In this document: positions 9,543-18,895 of the stretch, piece after piece
Layout: the number at the start of each line of letters is the position of its first letter
Position numbering within the stretch: position 1 is the first letter of the stretch
Source: Brevundimonas sp.
Lineage (GTDB): Bacteria; Pseudomonadota; Alphaproteobacteria; Caulobacterales; Caulobacteraceae
DNA: 64,000 bases
Assembly (NCBI GenBank): GCA_027531145.1
Contig: JAPZRF010000006.1
Coordinates: forward strand, 62,001 to 126,000
Direction: 5' to 3'
The notes under the pieces: model-generated
What the model saw: the letters and a program-made list of their open reading frames with translations, nothing else
What the model was told of the DNA's origin: nothing
Databases searched by the model: none
Translations under genes and position numbers: made by a program

Positions 9543-10772
9543 ATGGATGGTTCACCCGATGTGAAGAATGCCGGCCCGGCCCAGTCCTACTCGGGTCCGC
9601 CAGACTATCGCGTGGTCGGCCGCCACGGTGTGTTTCCTGACACCAGCCACGACGAGATCGCGCGATTCAACTTCCTGGCCCACATGAACCGGCACCTCTC
9701 GACCAAGGTCATGCCGGCGGTGAAAACGGCATGGGAGCGCCGCGCCGGTCCGGCGTTCGAGGCCCGCGAAGGCCGCACCCCGAAGGACCGCCACGAGGTG
9801 CGCAAGGCTTTGCTGCAGGATCCCTACTACCAAGCCTGGTCTGCCTTGCGCCGCGCGACGATGGAACAACGTCAACAGGCCGGCCGCTGGATCGCGCTGC
9901 GGCAGGCCGAAACCCTGTCGGCCAAGGTCGATGCCCTGACCAGGTCGGGCGACCGTCTGGAGCTGAACCCAGCCCTAACGATTCCACGCTATGTCTCGGC
10001 TGTGGATCATCACTGCATGCCCGGCAGCTATCACCTCGAGGTCTTTCCTGGTGACGTTTCCGGGGCGGCCAACTACGACAGCGGCATCTTCGCCACCACG
10101 GGCGGTGCGCTGGGCCGATTCTCCGACGGTGGCGGCCATGCTGTGGTCAAATGGATCAGAAAGTCCCTGCCAGACTTCCGGCCGCGTCGCATCCTCGACA
10201 TCGGCGCGAACCTCGGCCAGAACGTTCTGCCGATCGCGGAGGCCTTTCCCGAGGCCGAGGTGATCGCCCTGGATGTCGGCGCGCCCATGCTGCGCTACGG
10301 AGCGGCGCGGGCGAAGTCGCTGGGCGTCGAGAACGTGCGCTTCGTTCAGGGCGATGGATCGGACCTGTCGCGCTGGGCCGACGGCTCGTTCGATTGGGTG
10401 CAGACGACCATGACCCTGCACGAGCTGTCCCTGACATCGATGAAGGCCATCTTCGCAGAAACCTTCCGAGTCCTGTCGCCCGACGGGATCGTGCTCCACG
10501 TTGAACAGCCCCAGTACGCTGCTGACATGCCCCTGTTCGAACAGGCCATGCGCGACTGGGACGCCTTCTACAACAACGAGCCCTTCTGGAGCACGATGCA
10601 CGGCCTGGACATCGACGGATTCCTGATCGAGGCGGGCTTCCGGAGCGATCGACTGATCCACGGCGGCGTCACGGCCGTGGTCGACAAGGATGTCTTCCCC
10701 GACGCGGCCGACGATGAGGGCGAGGACTATGGCCGCAAGGCCGCATGGCATGTGATCGGGGCTCGAAAATGA
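9543..10772 (+). CDS. class I SAM-dependent methyltransferase
   Basis: RRILDIGANLGQNVLPIAEAFPEAEVIALDVGAPMLRYGAARA; long N-terminal extension. Confidence 0.9.
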   Translation: MDGSPDVKNAGPAQSYSGPPDYRVVGRHGVFPDTSHDEIARFNFLAHMNRHLSTKVMPAVKTAWERRAGPAFEAREGRTPKDRHEVRKALLQDPYYQAWSALRRATMEQRQQAGRWIALRQAETLSAKVDALTRSGDRLELNPALTIPRYVSAVDHHCMPGSYHLEVFPGDVSGAANYDSGIFATTGGALGRFSDGGGHAVVKWIRKSLPDFRPRRILDIGANLGQNVLPIAEAFPEAEVIALDVGAPMLRYGAARAKSLGVENVRFVQGDGSDLSRWADGSFDWVQTTMTLHELSLTSMKAIFAETFRVLSPDGIVLHVEQPQYAADMPLFEQAMRDWDAFYNNEPFWSTMHGLDIDGFLIEAGFRSDRLIHGGVTAVVDKDVFPDAADDEGEDYGRKAAWHVIGARK

Positions 10773-11131
10773 GTATCGATCTTGCGCTGGCCCTGTCGTC
10801 CGCCAAGCCGGCGGGCAAACGACCCTACTTCATGGACCGCGAGGTTGAGCGGGTCCTCAACATCCTGATGGCGACGGTACAGGAACTGGCCGTCACGCGC
10901 GAAAGGCTGGACACTCTGGAACGGCTACTGGAGGCCAGGGGCGTGGTCGCCCGGTCCGAGATCGAGCGCTTTGGGCCAAACAAGGACGAGGCCGCCGAGC
11001 GGGGCTTGTGGATGCAGGAGTACCTCAACCGGGTGCTGCGCACCCTGCAACAGGAAGCGGAAGCGATGCAGACCACGGACGACCTGGCCTCGGAAGAGGT
11101 CGCGCTTGAAGTGTCCAGGGCCGACGCCTGA
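10769..11131 (+). CDS. hypothetical protein, coiled-coil-rich
   Basis: ATG overlaps the upstream TGA (ATGA coupling); MSIDLALALSSAKPAGKRPYFMDREVERVLNILMATVQELAVTRERLDTLERLLEARG. Confidence 0.75.
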   Translation: MSIDLALALSSAKPAGKRPYFMDREVERVLNILMATVQELAVTRERLDTLERLLEARGVVARSEIERFGPNKDEAAERGLWMQEYLNRVLRTLQQEAEAMQTTDDLASEEVALEVSRADA

Positions 11132-11132
11132 G

Positions 11133-11621
11133 ATGCCGATCTCCAGCCTCATCCGCTCGGCCGTGTTCTGCTCGGACCTGGATCGATCCACCGCCTTCTA
11201 CCGTGCGCTGGGCCTGAACGCCGTCTACTTCGAGGGTGACCTCGACCCCGAGTCCTCCCAGGGCGCGCTTCATGTCCCGGCGGTATCGACCCTGCGCTGT
11301 CGAATCCTCAAGCGCAGCGCGGACGCAGCCAACTTCGGCATGGTCGGCCTGTTCGAGCTGACGCCGCTGCCGGAGCCCCTCCCCGTGCCCGCCGGGCCGC
11401 CGCGCCTGGGCGAGACGGCGCTGGTCTTCTACGCCCAGCCCTTCATGGAGGTGCTGATCGCGGCGCGACGGGCCGGCGCCACCTGGTCGCCAGAGCCGAT
11501 CACCTTCACCATGCCGCATCGCAGCCAGATGGAGGTCTGCCTGCGCGATCCCGACGGCGTGCTTGTCAATCTCATCGACCGCGACCCTGCCGAGCAGGTC
11601 CGGACGACCCCGGTCAGATGA
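11133..11621 (+). CDS. VOC (glyoxalase/bleomycin resistance) family protein
   Basis: SSLIRSAVFCSDLDRSTAFYRALGLNAVYFEGDL ... VCLRDPDGVLVNLIDRD. Confidence 0.85.
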   Translation: MPISSLIRSAVFCSDLDRSTAFYRALGLNAVYFEGDLDPESSQGALHVPAVSTLRCRILKRSADAANFGMVGLFELTPLPEPLPVPAGPPRLGETALVFYAQPFMEVLIAARRAGATWSPEPITFTMPHRSQMEVCLRDPDGVLVNLIDRDPAEQVRTTPVR

Positions 11622-11661
11622 CGGCCATCCCTCTCCCACCGGGAGGGGGAGACCTGTTCCC

Positions 11662-12594
11662 TCACTGGGCCGCGGCACGTTCCGCGTCGAAGACTTTCCG
11701 GAAATACGTCCAGCTGGTCTCGTTCGGCCGCGCATCATTCAGCGGGGGCGGGGTGACATAGTCCGGGTAGTTCGTCGCGATCTCGTCCCTCAGAACCTGG
11801 GGCAGGCCGTCGATGCCATTCGCCATGGTCTGGCCGATCGCGTTGAATACCAGCCCGCCTGGCCGACCGCCCATCCGCATCCAAGGCAGCCACGGCGAGA
11901 TCCGCACCCAGGCAATCGAAGCGTCGGCGCGGGAGCGCGAGGCGTCGAGGAGGTCGTCTTCCCGCACCGAGAAGTCGAAGATCTCCATGGCGTGGTAATG
12001 GTTGCCGACATACTCTTGATAGTCGCCGCCCAGCGGGTTCAGGTAAAACAGCGGTGCCTCGAATGGCAGGAAAACCCAGCCTTGGTTGACCCGGCCCGAA
12101 AACCGTAACGGGGACCCGTCCGCTGTCCGTTCAAAGGTCGGGCGCGAGTTCACCGGATCGTTGGCGACGTGTACCACCTCGACCACCTGGTCGGTCTCAG
12201 GATTGGTCCAGGTCCGAAGGATCTCGTTGGTACGGGGGTCGAGATAGATCATGAGTTCGCGCGACACGAGGCGATAGCCGGTCCCGCGTGCGGAATCCGT
12301 CACCGTGCCACACTGGCGCACGTTCATCCCTTCGACATTGAAGACGTGACGGTCCGGCACGCCCGGCGCACGGGCGTAGACCCGACCGGACCAGTGATAG
12401 ACCACCGGCTCGCCGTCCACGGTCGAGCACTGGATCTTGCGGTTCGCCGCGATCGCGCCGGCCGGTGTCGACAGGTCGATCGTCTGCGCCGATGCCGCCA
12501 TCGGCATCGCCATAGCGGCCAGCACGGCCGAGGCCATCAGTACAAGCCTCATCTCTTTTCCTCCGATGAGTTCAGATAATTCATGGGACCTCAA
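11662..12594 (-). CDS. DUF1838 family protein with N-terminal signal peptide
   Basis: Signal-like MRLVLMASAVLAAMAMPMAASAQ; ANRKIQCSTVDGEPVVYHWSGRVYARAPG..FNVEGMNVRQ is DUF1838-like. Confidence 0.75.
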   Translation of the reverse strand: MRSHELSELIGGKEMRLVLMASAVLAAMAMPMAASAQTIDLSTPAGAIAANRKIQCSTVDGEPVVYHWSGRVYARAPGVPDRHVFNVEGMNVRQCGTVTDSARGTGYRLVSRELMIYLDPRTNEILRTWTNPETDQVVEVVHVANDPVNSRPTFERTADGSPLRFSGRVNQGWVFLPFEAPLFYLNPLGGDYQEYVGNHYHAMEIFDFSVREDDLLDASRSRADASIAWVRISPWLPWMRMGGRPGGLVFNAIGQTMANGIDGLPQVLRDEIATNYPDYVTPPPLNDARPNETSWTYFRKVFDAERAAAQ

Positions 12595-12874
12595 CGGCCC
12601 ATACGCGGCAGTCGGCGACGTCCTGGCGGAGCTTCTTCAATTCTGCGTACTCGGGGCTGTCCCAGAAGGTGCGCAAAGTCGCCATGTCCGGCCACTCGGA
12701 GATGACCGCCGACGATCCGTCGCCCCAGTCACCCTCCAGCAGCCGCACCCCTGGCCCGCGCAGCAGATAGCGCCCGCCGTGCTGTTCGATCAGGGCCGCG
12801 GCTGCCTTGCCGTAGCCACCGAGGAAAGCCTCGCGGTCCGCGATCTTTGCCAGCACGATCATGTATGCCGCCAC
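12581..12874 (-). CDS. DUF1330 domain-containing protein
   Basis: MAAYMIVLAKIADREAFLGGYGKAAAALIEQHGGRYLLRGPGVRLLEGDWG. Confidence 0.88.
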   Translation of the reverse strand: MAAYMIVLAKIADREAFLGGYGKAAAALIEQHGGRYLLRGPGVRLLEGDWGDGSSAVISEWPDMATLRTFWDSPEYAELKKLRQDVADCRVWAVEVP

Positions 12875-12908
12875 GTCAGCCCCCTTGCTATGACCACACT
12901 AGCGCGCT

Positions 12909-12934
12909 CAAATGATATAAATCTATACCATTTC
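12909..12934. promoter_or_regulatory. palindromic operator-like site 2
   Basis: CAAATGATATA-AATC-TATACCATTTC: same 11-4-11 layout as site 1, in the divergent 12874/12959 intergenic region. Confidence 0.78.
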
Positions 12935-12958
12935 GCCAATTGACGAGAACCGGGCCTC

Positions 12959-13840
12959 ATGGAACTCCTGCGCGCCGCTACCTTGACCGTTGCCGATCCG
13001 GAAGCGACGGCGGCTCGTTATGTCGAGTGGCTCGACTATTCGATTGTCGAGCGCGGCCCGGTCTCCGTCGATCTGGCTGCCGCATGGGGATGTCCGGCGT
13101 CGGCTGGCCGCGCGTCGGTAGTCTGCCGTCCGGCGTCGGCTGTGGAGGTCTTCCTTCGCTTTATCGAGGGCGCGACGCCTGCTGACTACAAGCCCCTGCG
13201 CACCTTCGGCTGGGCGGCCATCGAGATCTGCACTCAGGACACCCACGCCGTAAACGCGCGCATGGAGGGCTCGCCCTTCCAGATCATCGGTCCGCCCAAG
13301 GAGCTTGACGGGCTGCCCGCCATCTTCCCCATGCAGGTGAAGGGTCCGGATCAGGAAATCGTCTACCTGACCCAGATTCGTGAAAATCTGCCGGCCTACG
13401 ACCTGCCCCGTGCTGCCAGTCCGATCGACAAGCTGTTCATCATTGTGCTGGCCTGTTCGGACCTTCAGGCTTCGCTGGACTGGTTCGAGACCGAGCTGAA
13501 GCTGTCAGCTGGCCGTTCGATGGACCTGGTCTACACCATGATCAACGCAGCCTTCGACCTGCCAGCGGACACGAAACACGCCCTCGCCACCATGGTGCAC
13601 GGGCGCGACTGCTTCCTGGAGCTGGACCAGTATCCGGACGAGACGACCGCCCGCCCGACGGAACCCGGGGCTCTGCCCCCCGGCATCGCCATAACCACCT
13701 TCCGCCACCCGGACTTCGACGCCCTGAAGGGCTGGATCAGCCCGCCGGTTGTCCGCAACGGTGCCGTCTACGGCGGCAGGCGCGCGGGTACGCTTCGCGC
13801 GCCAGACGGCACCCTTGTCGAGGTCGTCGAGGCGGCATGA
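12959..13840 (+). CDS. VOC family protein (two-domain)
   Basis: MELLRAATLTVADPEATAARYVEWLDYSIVERG; second half KLFIIVLACSDLQASLDWFETELKLSAG. Confidence 0.8.
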   Translation: MELLRAATLTVADPEATAARYVEWLDYSIVERGPVSVDLAAAWGCPASAGRASVVCRPASAVEVFLRFIEGATPADYKPLRTFGWAAIEICTQDTHAVNARMEGSPFQIIGPPKELDGLPAIFPMQVKGPDQEIVYLTQIRENLPAYDLPRAASPIDKLFIIVLACSDLQASLDWFETELKLSAGRSMDLVYTMINAAFDLPADTKHALATMVHGRDCFLELDQYPDETTARPTEPGALPPGIAITTFRHPDFDALKGWISPPVVRNGAVYGGRRAGTLRAPDGTLVEVVEAA

Positions 13841-14838
13841 CCAACACCGCTCGCGAAGTCGTACTGGCCCGCCCTGTCACAGCCGTCCCGGTCGCCGCAG
13901 ACTTCACCGTCGTGACTCGTGACCGTCAACAGCCCGAGGGCGAGGGGTGGCTGAAAGTCCGGCCGCTGTTCCTGTCTCTCGACCCCTATATCGGTGCCCG
14001 CATCCGGGGTCGTCACATGGGCGAGGCCGCCCCTGCCCCCGGCGAGCCCCTGCCCGGCTTCTGCGTCGCCGAGGTCGAGGAGAGCCGTGACCCCGCCTTC
14101 GCGCCGGGCGACCGCGTCGTCACCGAGGCCGGCTGGACCGACCTCGTCTGGGTCCGATCCGGGACCGCACGCAAGGTCTCATCCGATATCGCCGCGTCCC
14201 TCCATCTCAGCGTGCTCGGCATGCCCGGCCTGACCGCCTGGGCCGGTATGACCCAGCTGGCGAAGACCGGCGCTGACGATCTCCTGACCGTCAACGCGGC
14301 GGCCGGAACGGTCGGCGGCGTCGCCGGCCAGATCACCAGAAACCTCGGCGGCCGCGCCATCGGCATCGCGAGCGGATCGGAAAAGTGCGGCCTCGTCGTT
14401 GATCGCTATGGCTTCGAGGCCTGCATCGACTACGGTGCCGAGGACTGGGAGATGCAGCTGGCTTCCGCGGTCGCTCCGGGGTCGACCATCCATTTCGAGA
14501 ACGTCGGCGCGAGCCAACTCGCCGTCGGCATCCGAAACCTGAACCTCTATGGCCGCATCGTCCTGTGCGGGCTGGCCGAGCATTATCACGCTGACGCCGG
14601 CCCGGCCGTCACCGCCATCGGTCCCCTCCTGGGCAAGCGGGCTGCCGTCTTTGGTCTGGTCGTCTACGACTTCTATCCCCGCTGGTCGGAGTGGACCGCT
14701 CTGGCCGAGCCCTGGGTCAAGGCGGGCCGCCTGACCATCGCCGAGGACATAGGGCAAGGCCTCGACAGCGCAGGCACCCAGCTCGAACGGCTTGTGCGCG
14801 GCGAGAACGTCGGCAAGACCCTGGTCCGGGTAGCGTGA
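13837..14838 (+). CDS. NADP-dependent oxidoreductase, MDR superfamily (CurA/YncB-like)
   Basis: GEGWLKVRPLFLSLDPYIGARIRG; DLLTVNAAAGTVGGVAGQITRNLGGRAIGIASGSEKC. Confidence 0.92.
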   Translation: MTNTAREVVLARPVTAVPVAADFTVVTRDRQQPEGEGWLKVRPLFLSLDPYIGARIRGRHMGEAAPAPGEPLPGFCVAEVEESRDPAFAPGDRVVTEAGWTDLVWVRSGTARKVSSDIAASLHLSVLGMPGLTAWAGMTQLAKTGADDLLTVNAAAGTVGGVAGQITRNLGGRAIGIASGSEKCGLVVDRYGFEACIDYGAEDWEMQLASAVAPGSTIHFENVGASQLAVGIRNLNLYGRIVLCGLAEHYHADAGPAVTAIGPLLGKRAAVFGLVVYDFYPRWSEWTALAEPWVKAGRLTIAEDIGQGLDSAGTQLERLVRGENVGKTLVRVA

Positions 14839-16235
14839 TCCGCCCCGGCGGCGAGCGCGGCTTCGTCACGGTCGACGGCCGTCGCGTCCTGATCCGTCGT
14901 TACGGACGCGGCCCTGCGGTCTTTGTGATCCACGGCTCGCCCCAGTCCTCGCGCGCCGTCGAGGCCGTGTGTCAGACCCTCGCCGCACGCGGCCTGACCG
15001 CCATCGCCCCGGACACGCCGGGGGCCGGAGCTTCGGATCCCCTGCCCCTTGCAGACCCCGACAGCGCCGACTTCGCCGCCGCCCTGCACCGCCTGACCGG
15101 GACGCTGGGCCTTTCCCGTGTTGGCCTTTACGGCTTCCACACCGGAGCCGCGACCGCCGCAACTTTTGCGGCCCTGTTCCCTCAGAACACCGCCGCTCTT
15201 GTCTGTGACGGCCTGCCCGCATGGACCGAAACCGAACGCGCCCGCTTTCTTGCGGACTATCTGACGCCGTTCGAACCCAGGTGGGACGGCTCCCACATGG
15301 CCTGGCTGTGGGCGCGGATGGAGGCTCAGACCGTCTTCTTCCCCTGGCACTCGACCGCCCCTGCAGAGCGCATGTCGATGGCCGTCTCCAGCCCGGAGCA
15401 AATCCACGCCAACGCTATGGACCTCCTGGCCGCGGGCGATGGCTATCGCCCGGTCTATCGCGCCGCCTTTACGTTCCGGGCCGAGGCCGTTGTTGATCGC
15501 CTGCCGTCCACCGCCCTCGTCGCATGCGCCGCCTCCGACGTCCTCGCCGCCCACCTTGACCGCCCGGCACTCGCTGGTCGTGGCCTGATCCTGCCGGACA
15601 TTCCGAACCTTCACGCCGCCGCCGCCGACCACCTCGCAGCCCATCCTGGTGAGCCGGCTCCCGATCACCTTGCGGGCGGTTTCCTCGCGCTCGGCGACGA
15701 CCGCCTCGCGATCCACCGCCTCTCGGAAGGGCCCGGCTGCCCGCTCGTGATGCTCCACGACGCCGGCGGTTCAGCCGCAGATCTGACAGCGCCGACCGAC
15801 CGCCCCGTCATCGCGCTGGATCTCCCTGGCCACGGACTTTCCGCAGAGGGCTGGCACGGTCCCGTTGACTGGCCCTGGACCGTCCGCACCGCGCTGAACG
15901 CCTTGAACCTTTCTGACGCCGAGGTCTCCGGCGTGGGCGCTGGCTCTGTGCTCGCGTCGGCCCTGTCCGGCGCAGAGCCCATGCCCTGCCGTGTCCTCGG
16001 CGTCCCAAATCCCCCGCCAAAGCTGTCGCCCGAATGGGACGGCGCCCACCTGATCCGCGCCTTCCGCATCGCCTCATGGGAGCAGCTGTTCGATCCGTGG
16101 TACCGCCGCGACCCTGCTCATCGCATCCACCGTCCGTCACACTTGAGCGCCGCCCATGCCCGCGCCGTCAGTCTGCTCCTGGCCCAACAGAGATGGTCAG
16201 ATCTGGAGACATGGGCGGCTCAAAACGCGCCCTGA
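14835..16235 (+). CDS. alpha/beta hydrolase (GTG start overlapping the upstream stop)
   Basis: VFVIHGSPQSSRAVEAVCQTLAARGLTAIAPDTPGAGAS; second half repeats the hydrolase-like PLVMLHDAGGSAADLTAP..IALDLPGHG. Confidence 0.85.
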   Translation: MIRPGGERGFVTVDGRRVLIRRYGRGPAVFVIHGSPQSSRAVEAVCQTLAARGLTAIAPDTPGAGASDPLPLADPDSADFAAALHRLTGTLGLSRVGLYGFHTGAATAATFAALFPQNTAALVCDGLPAWTETERARFLADYLTPFEPRWDGSHMAWLWARMEAQTVFFPWHSTAPAERMSMAVSSPEQIHANAMDLLAAGDGYRPVYRAAFTFRAEAVVDRLPSTALVACAASDVLAAHLDRPALAGRGLILPDIPNLHAAAADHLAAHPGEPAPDHLAGGFLALGDDRLAIHRLSEGPGCPLVMLHDAGGSAADLTAPTDRPVIALDLPGHGLSAEGWHGPVDWPWTVRTALNALNLSDAEVSGVGAGSVLASALSGAEPMPCRVLGVPNPPPKLSPEWDGAHLIRAFRIASWEQLFDPWYRRDPAHRIHRPSHLSAAHARAVSLLLAQQRWSDLETWAAQNAP

Positions 16236-16348
16236 CGGCGACACGACCGGTGTTGAAGTCTCGATGCAAAGGGTTGCCTGATGTCGAAGTCGGGCGGCTC
16301 AATCCGGACGACGAGGTGGACCCAGCGGACAGTGTCCTTCAGCGGGTC

Positions 16349-17656
16349 TCAGGCCGCCGGGTCCGCCGTTCGCTCCGCTGCAGCCAGGCTCTCGGTCCGA
16401 TCCCCACTGAAATTGCGGTACTTGCCCATCAAGAGCAGCAGCGCCGCTCCCGCAACCAGCCCCACGGCCGAGTACAGCAGAATCGTCTCATAGCTGCCGG
16501 TCCGATCGAAGTACTGGCCGAAGATCACCGGCCCGATGCCGGCTCCCAGCGCGAAGAATCCGTACAGCGCGCCATAGATGCCGCCATAGCTCTTCAGCCC
16601 GAAGTAGCGCGCCACCATGAAGGCCATCAGATCGTATTCCACACCCGCCGCGAACCCGATCAGTACGATTGACAGGCCCGCGACAAGCGGATCGGTTGTT
16701 CCGGCAGCCAGGAGCCAACAGGCCACGGCGGGCGCGCTCAGCAGCACAAAGGCCACACCTGGTGCCCAGAAGCGGTCGATCAGCCAGCCACCCAAGAGCC
16801 GACCTCCGATCACCGACAGACCGATAAGCGAGGCGAGCGTCACTATATCCCCGGCTTCGAAGCCATTGGAGCGCAAGATGTTCTCGATGTTCGGGATCGG
16901 TCCCCCGACCGCGAAGCTGATCGGCACGAAGGCGACCGCCAGGATCCAGAAACGCCAGTCACGCAGAGCCTCGCCGAAGCTCTTGCCCGGCGTCACGGCC
17001 TTGCGCTCCGCATCCGCCGCGCGCCGCTCAGCCGCCGTGACGGTCCTGCCGCCCACGTCGTGGAAGAAGATGAAGGCGATCGGCAGGGCGATCAGAAGCG
17101 GCAGGGCCGCCACACCAAGGTAGGCGATCCGCCAGCCGAACTCTTCCACCAGCCAGGCCGTGTAGGGCTTGCAGGCGAAGCCAAACAGGCCGGTGCCCAC
17201 CAGCGACAGTCCGAGCGCCAACCCCTTGTGCACCTCGAACCGGTTGTTCACCGCCCGCGTCCAGGTCACCGGCAGAGTGCCCGCGCCAACTAGCGCCATG
17301 ACACCCCAGGTCACGTAAAAGAGCATGATGTTACCGTTGCTCGCCGCGAACCCCGCGAAAGCCAGGCCGAACAGCAGCAGCGACCACAGAGCCACCGTCC
17401 GTACCCCGATCCGGTCCGCCAGCAGCCCCACCAGGGGGCTCGCTAACAGCACGGCGAACGTCATGATCGGTAGCCCACCCAGGATCTCGGCGAAGCCCCA
17501 GCCAAACTCTCTGGCCAGCTCCGGGGCCAGGATGCCAATAGTGTAAAACGGCAACGGCGACAGACCGAGCCCGATGCCAAGCATGGCGGACACCACGACG
17601 GGCCAGCCCAGCTTGAACTCACCATATCCGGCCTTCGCCCCAGACTGTCCTTGCAT
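16349..17656 (-). CDS. MFS transporter
   Basis: 12-TM-like hydrophobic pattern, SPLVGLLADRIGVRTVALWSLLLFGLAF motif; start taken at MQGQSGAKAGYG. Confidence 0.9.
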   Translation of the reverse strand: MQGQSGAKAGYGEFKLGWPVVVSAMLGIGLGLSPLPFYTIGILAPELAREFGWGFAEILGGLPIMTFAVLLASPLVGLLADRIGVRTVALWSLLLFGLAFAGFAASNGNIMLFYVTWGVMALVGAGTLPVTWTRAVNNRFEVHKGLALGLSLVGTGLFGFACKPYTAWLVEEFGWRIAYLGVAALPLLIALPIAFIFFHDVGGRTVTAAERRAADAERKAVTPGKSFGEALRDWRFWILAVAFVPISFAVGGPIPNIENILRSNGFEAGDIVTLASLIGLSVIGGRLLGGWLIDRFWAPGVAFVLLSAPAVACWLLAAGTTDPLVAGLSIVLIGFAAGVEYDLMAFMVARYFGLKSYGGIYGALYGFFALGAGIGPVIFGQYFDRTGSYETILLYSAVGLVAGAALLLLMGKYRNFSGDRTESLAAAERTADPAA

Positions 17657-17668
17657 GCCGGTCCCGAT

Positions 17669-17694
17669 CAGTTGGTATACAATTATACCATTTG
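17669..17694. promoter_or_regulatory. palindromic operator-like site 3
   Basis: CAGTTGGTATA-CAAT-TATACCATTTG: same 11-4-11 layout, in the 36-bp divergent gap between MFS and YciI-like genes. Confidence 0.75.
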
Positions 17695-18117
17695 CAGATG
17701 GATTCCCGACCGATGCAAGAGCCGACCGCCGCGACGCTGTCTGACGCCCCACCTTGTGTCGCGAGGGACGAGACTCGGCTGTTCCTGTTTGTCTGCAAGG
17801 ACAGCCCGATCGGCCCTGATGGTCGGGTCGAGCACCTGGAGGGCCACCTCGCCCACGTTGAGGCGAACTGGCGTCGCTACGTTGTGGCCGGCCCCATGCG
17901 GCGACCCGGCGAGACCGCGTTCTGCGGTTCCTGCTTCCTCGTTCGCGCAAAGGATGCCGATGAGGCCTGGAGCGTCGTGCACGGTGACCCCTACATAACC
18001 TCCGGCCTCTACGCCAACATCGAACTGACCGAGATTACACCGTCGATCGGCCTGTGGGTCGGCGGAAAAATCTGGGCCGACGCAGCCGCGATCGCCCATC
18101 GGGCAAAGGGCGGCTGA
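17692..18117 (+). CDS. YciI family protein
   Basis: LFLFVCKDSPIGPDGRVEHLEGHLAHVEANWRRYVVAGPM...FLVRAKDADEAWSVVHGDPY. Confidence 0.82.
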   Translation: MQMDSRPMQEPTAATLSDAPPCVARDETRLFLFVCKDSPIGPDGRVEHLEGHLAHVEANWRRYVVAGPMRRPGETAFCGSCFLVRAKDADEAWSVVHGDPYITSGLYANIELTEITPSIGLWVGGKIWADAAAIAHRAKGG

Positions 18118-18204
18118 GCGGGCTTCGTCAACCCAAACTTATTGCCGGTCCCCAACCGGGCACCTGGGGTCGCCGGCATGGCCAGCTCCACCAACCCTTT
18201 CCTT

Positions 18205-18760
18205 TGCCTCAACGGCTCGCCGGAGATGATCCGGACGGCGGTGATGATGTACGTGCAACTTCCCTAACGCTGCGGCACGTGGACGACCTGCTGGCCGGGC
18301 TGAGGATCGACATCTGCCACGAGACCGTGCGGCCCCGTTGGAACCGGTTCGGCCCTATGTTCGCCGCCGAGATCCACGGGAATCGAGCCCGACGGATGCG
18401 ATCCTTCACCCACTGTCGGTGGCACCTCGACGAGGTCAGCGTGAGAATCAACGGCGAGATGCACGACCTCTGGCGCTGTCATTCACGAAGACGAGATGCT
18501 GGACTCCCTTGCCGGCATGACCACGGAGAAGACTGCAGGCCGCACCTTCATGAAGAAGCTGATGAAGGGCCAAGGCCGAGCCAAGGCGATCACGGCCGAC
18601 GGTATGCGCTCCTGCCACGCCACCATGAAGCACCCCGGCAACACCGCCAGACGGGAGGTCGGCCACTACGCCAGCCGGCGCACGCCGCGCGAGTGGGACG
18701 AGGGATCGGAGCTTTTCAGCCCTCGGGGGCCGTCTTCATCTTGCCGGGACCGGGACGGCG
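18205..18760 (+). pseudogene. IS6-family transposase relic with at least two frameshifts and a degenerate C-terminus
   Basis: Reading across frames: GSPEMIRTAVMMYVQLP / SLTLRHVDDLLAGLRIDICHETVRPRWNRFGPMFAAEI..MRSFTHCRWHLDEVSVRINGEMHDLWR / MLDSLAGMTTEKTAGRTFMKKLMKGQGRAKAITADGMRSCHATMKHPGNTARREVG. Confidence 0.85.
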
Positions 18761-18870
18761 GGCAGCCGGAGAGGGTTCATGGAGGGGGCGATCCTCTCGG
18801 GCCTGCGGGCTGCGGGGGAAGAACGGAGGTCGACATGGTCGATATCCGCGCGAAGATCTGGATCTTGACA

Positions 18871-18892
18871 TTAGTGAGCCATCGCTCATTAT
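18871..18892. promoter_or_regulatory. inverted repeat upstream of TetR (candidate autoregulatory operator)
   Basis: ATTAG-TGAGC-CATC-GCTCA-TTAT a few nt before the TetR start at 18896. Confidence 0.6.
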
Positions 18893-18895
18893 ATC

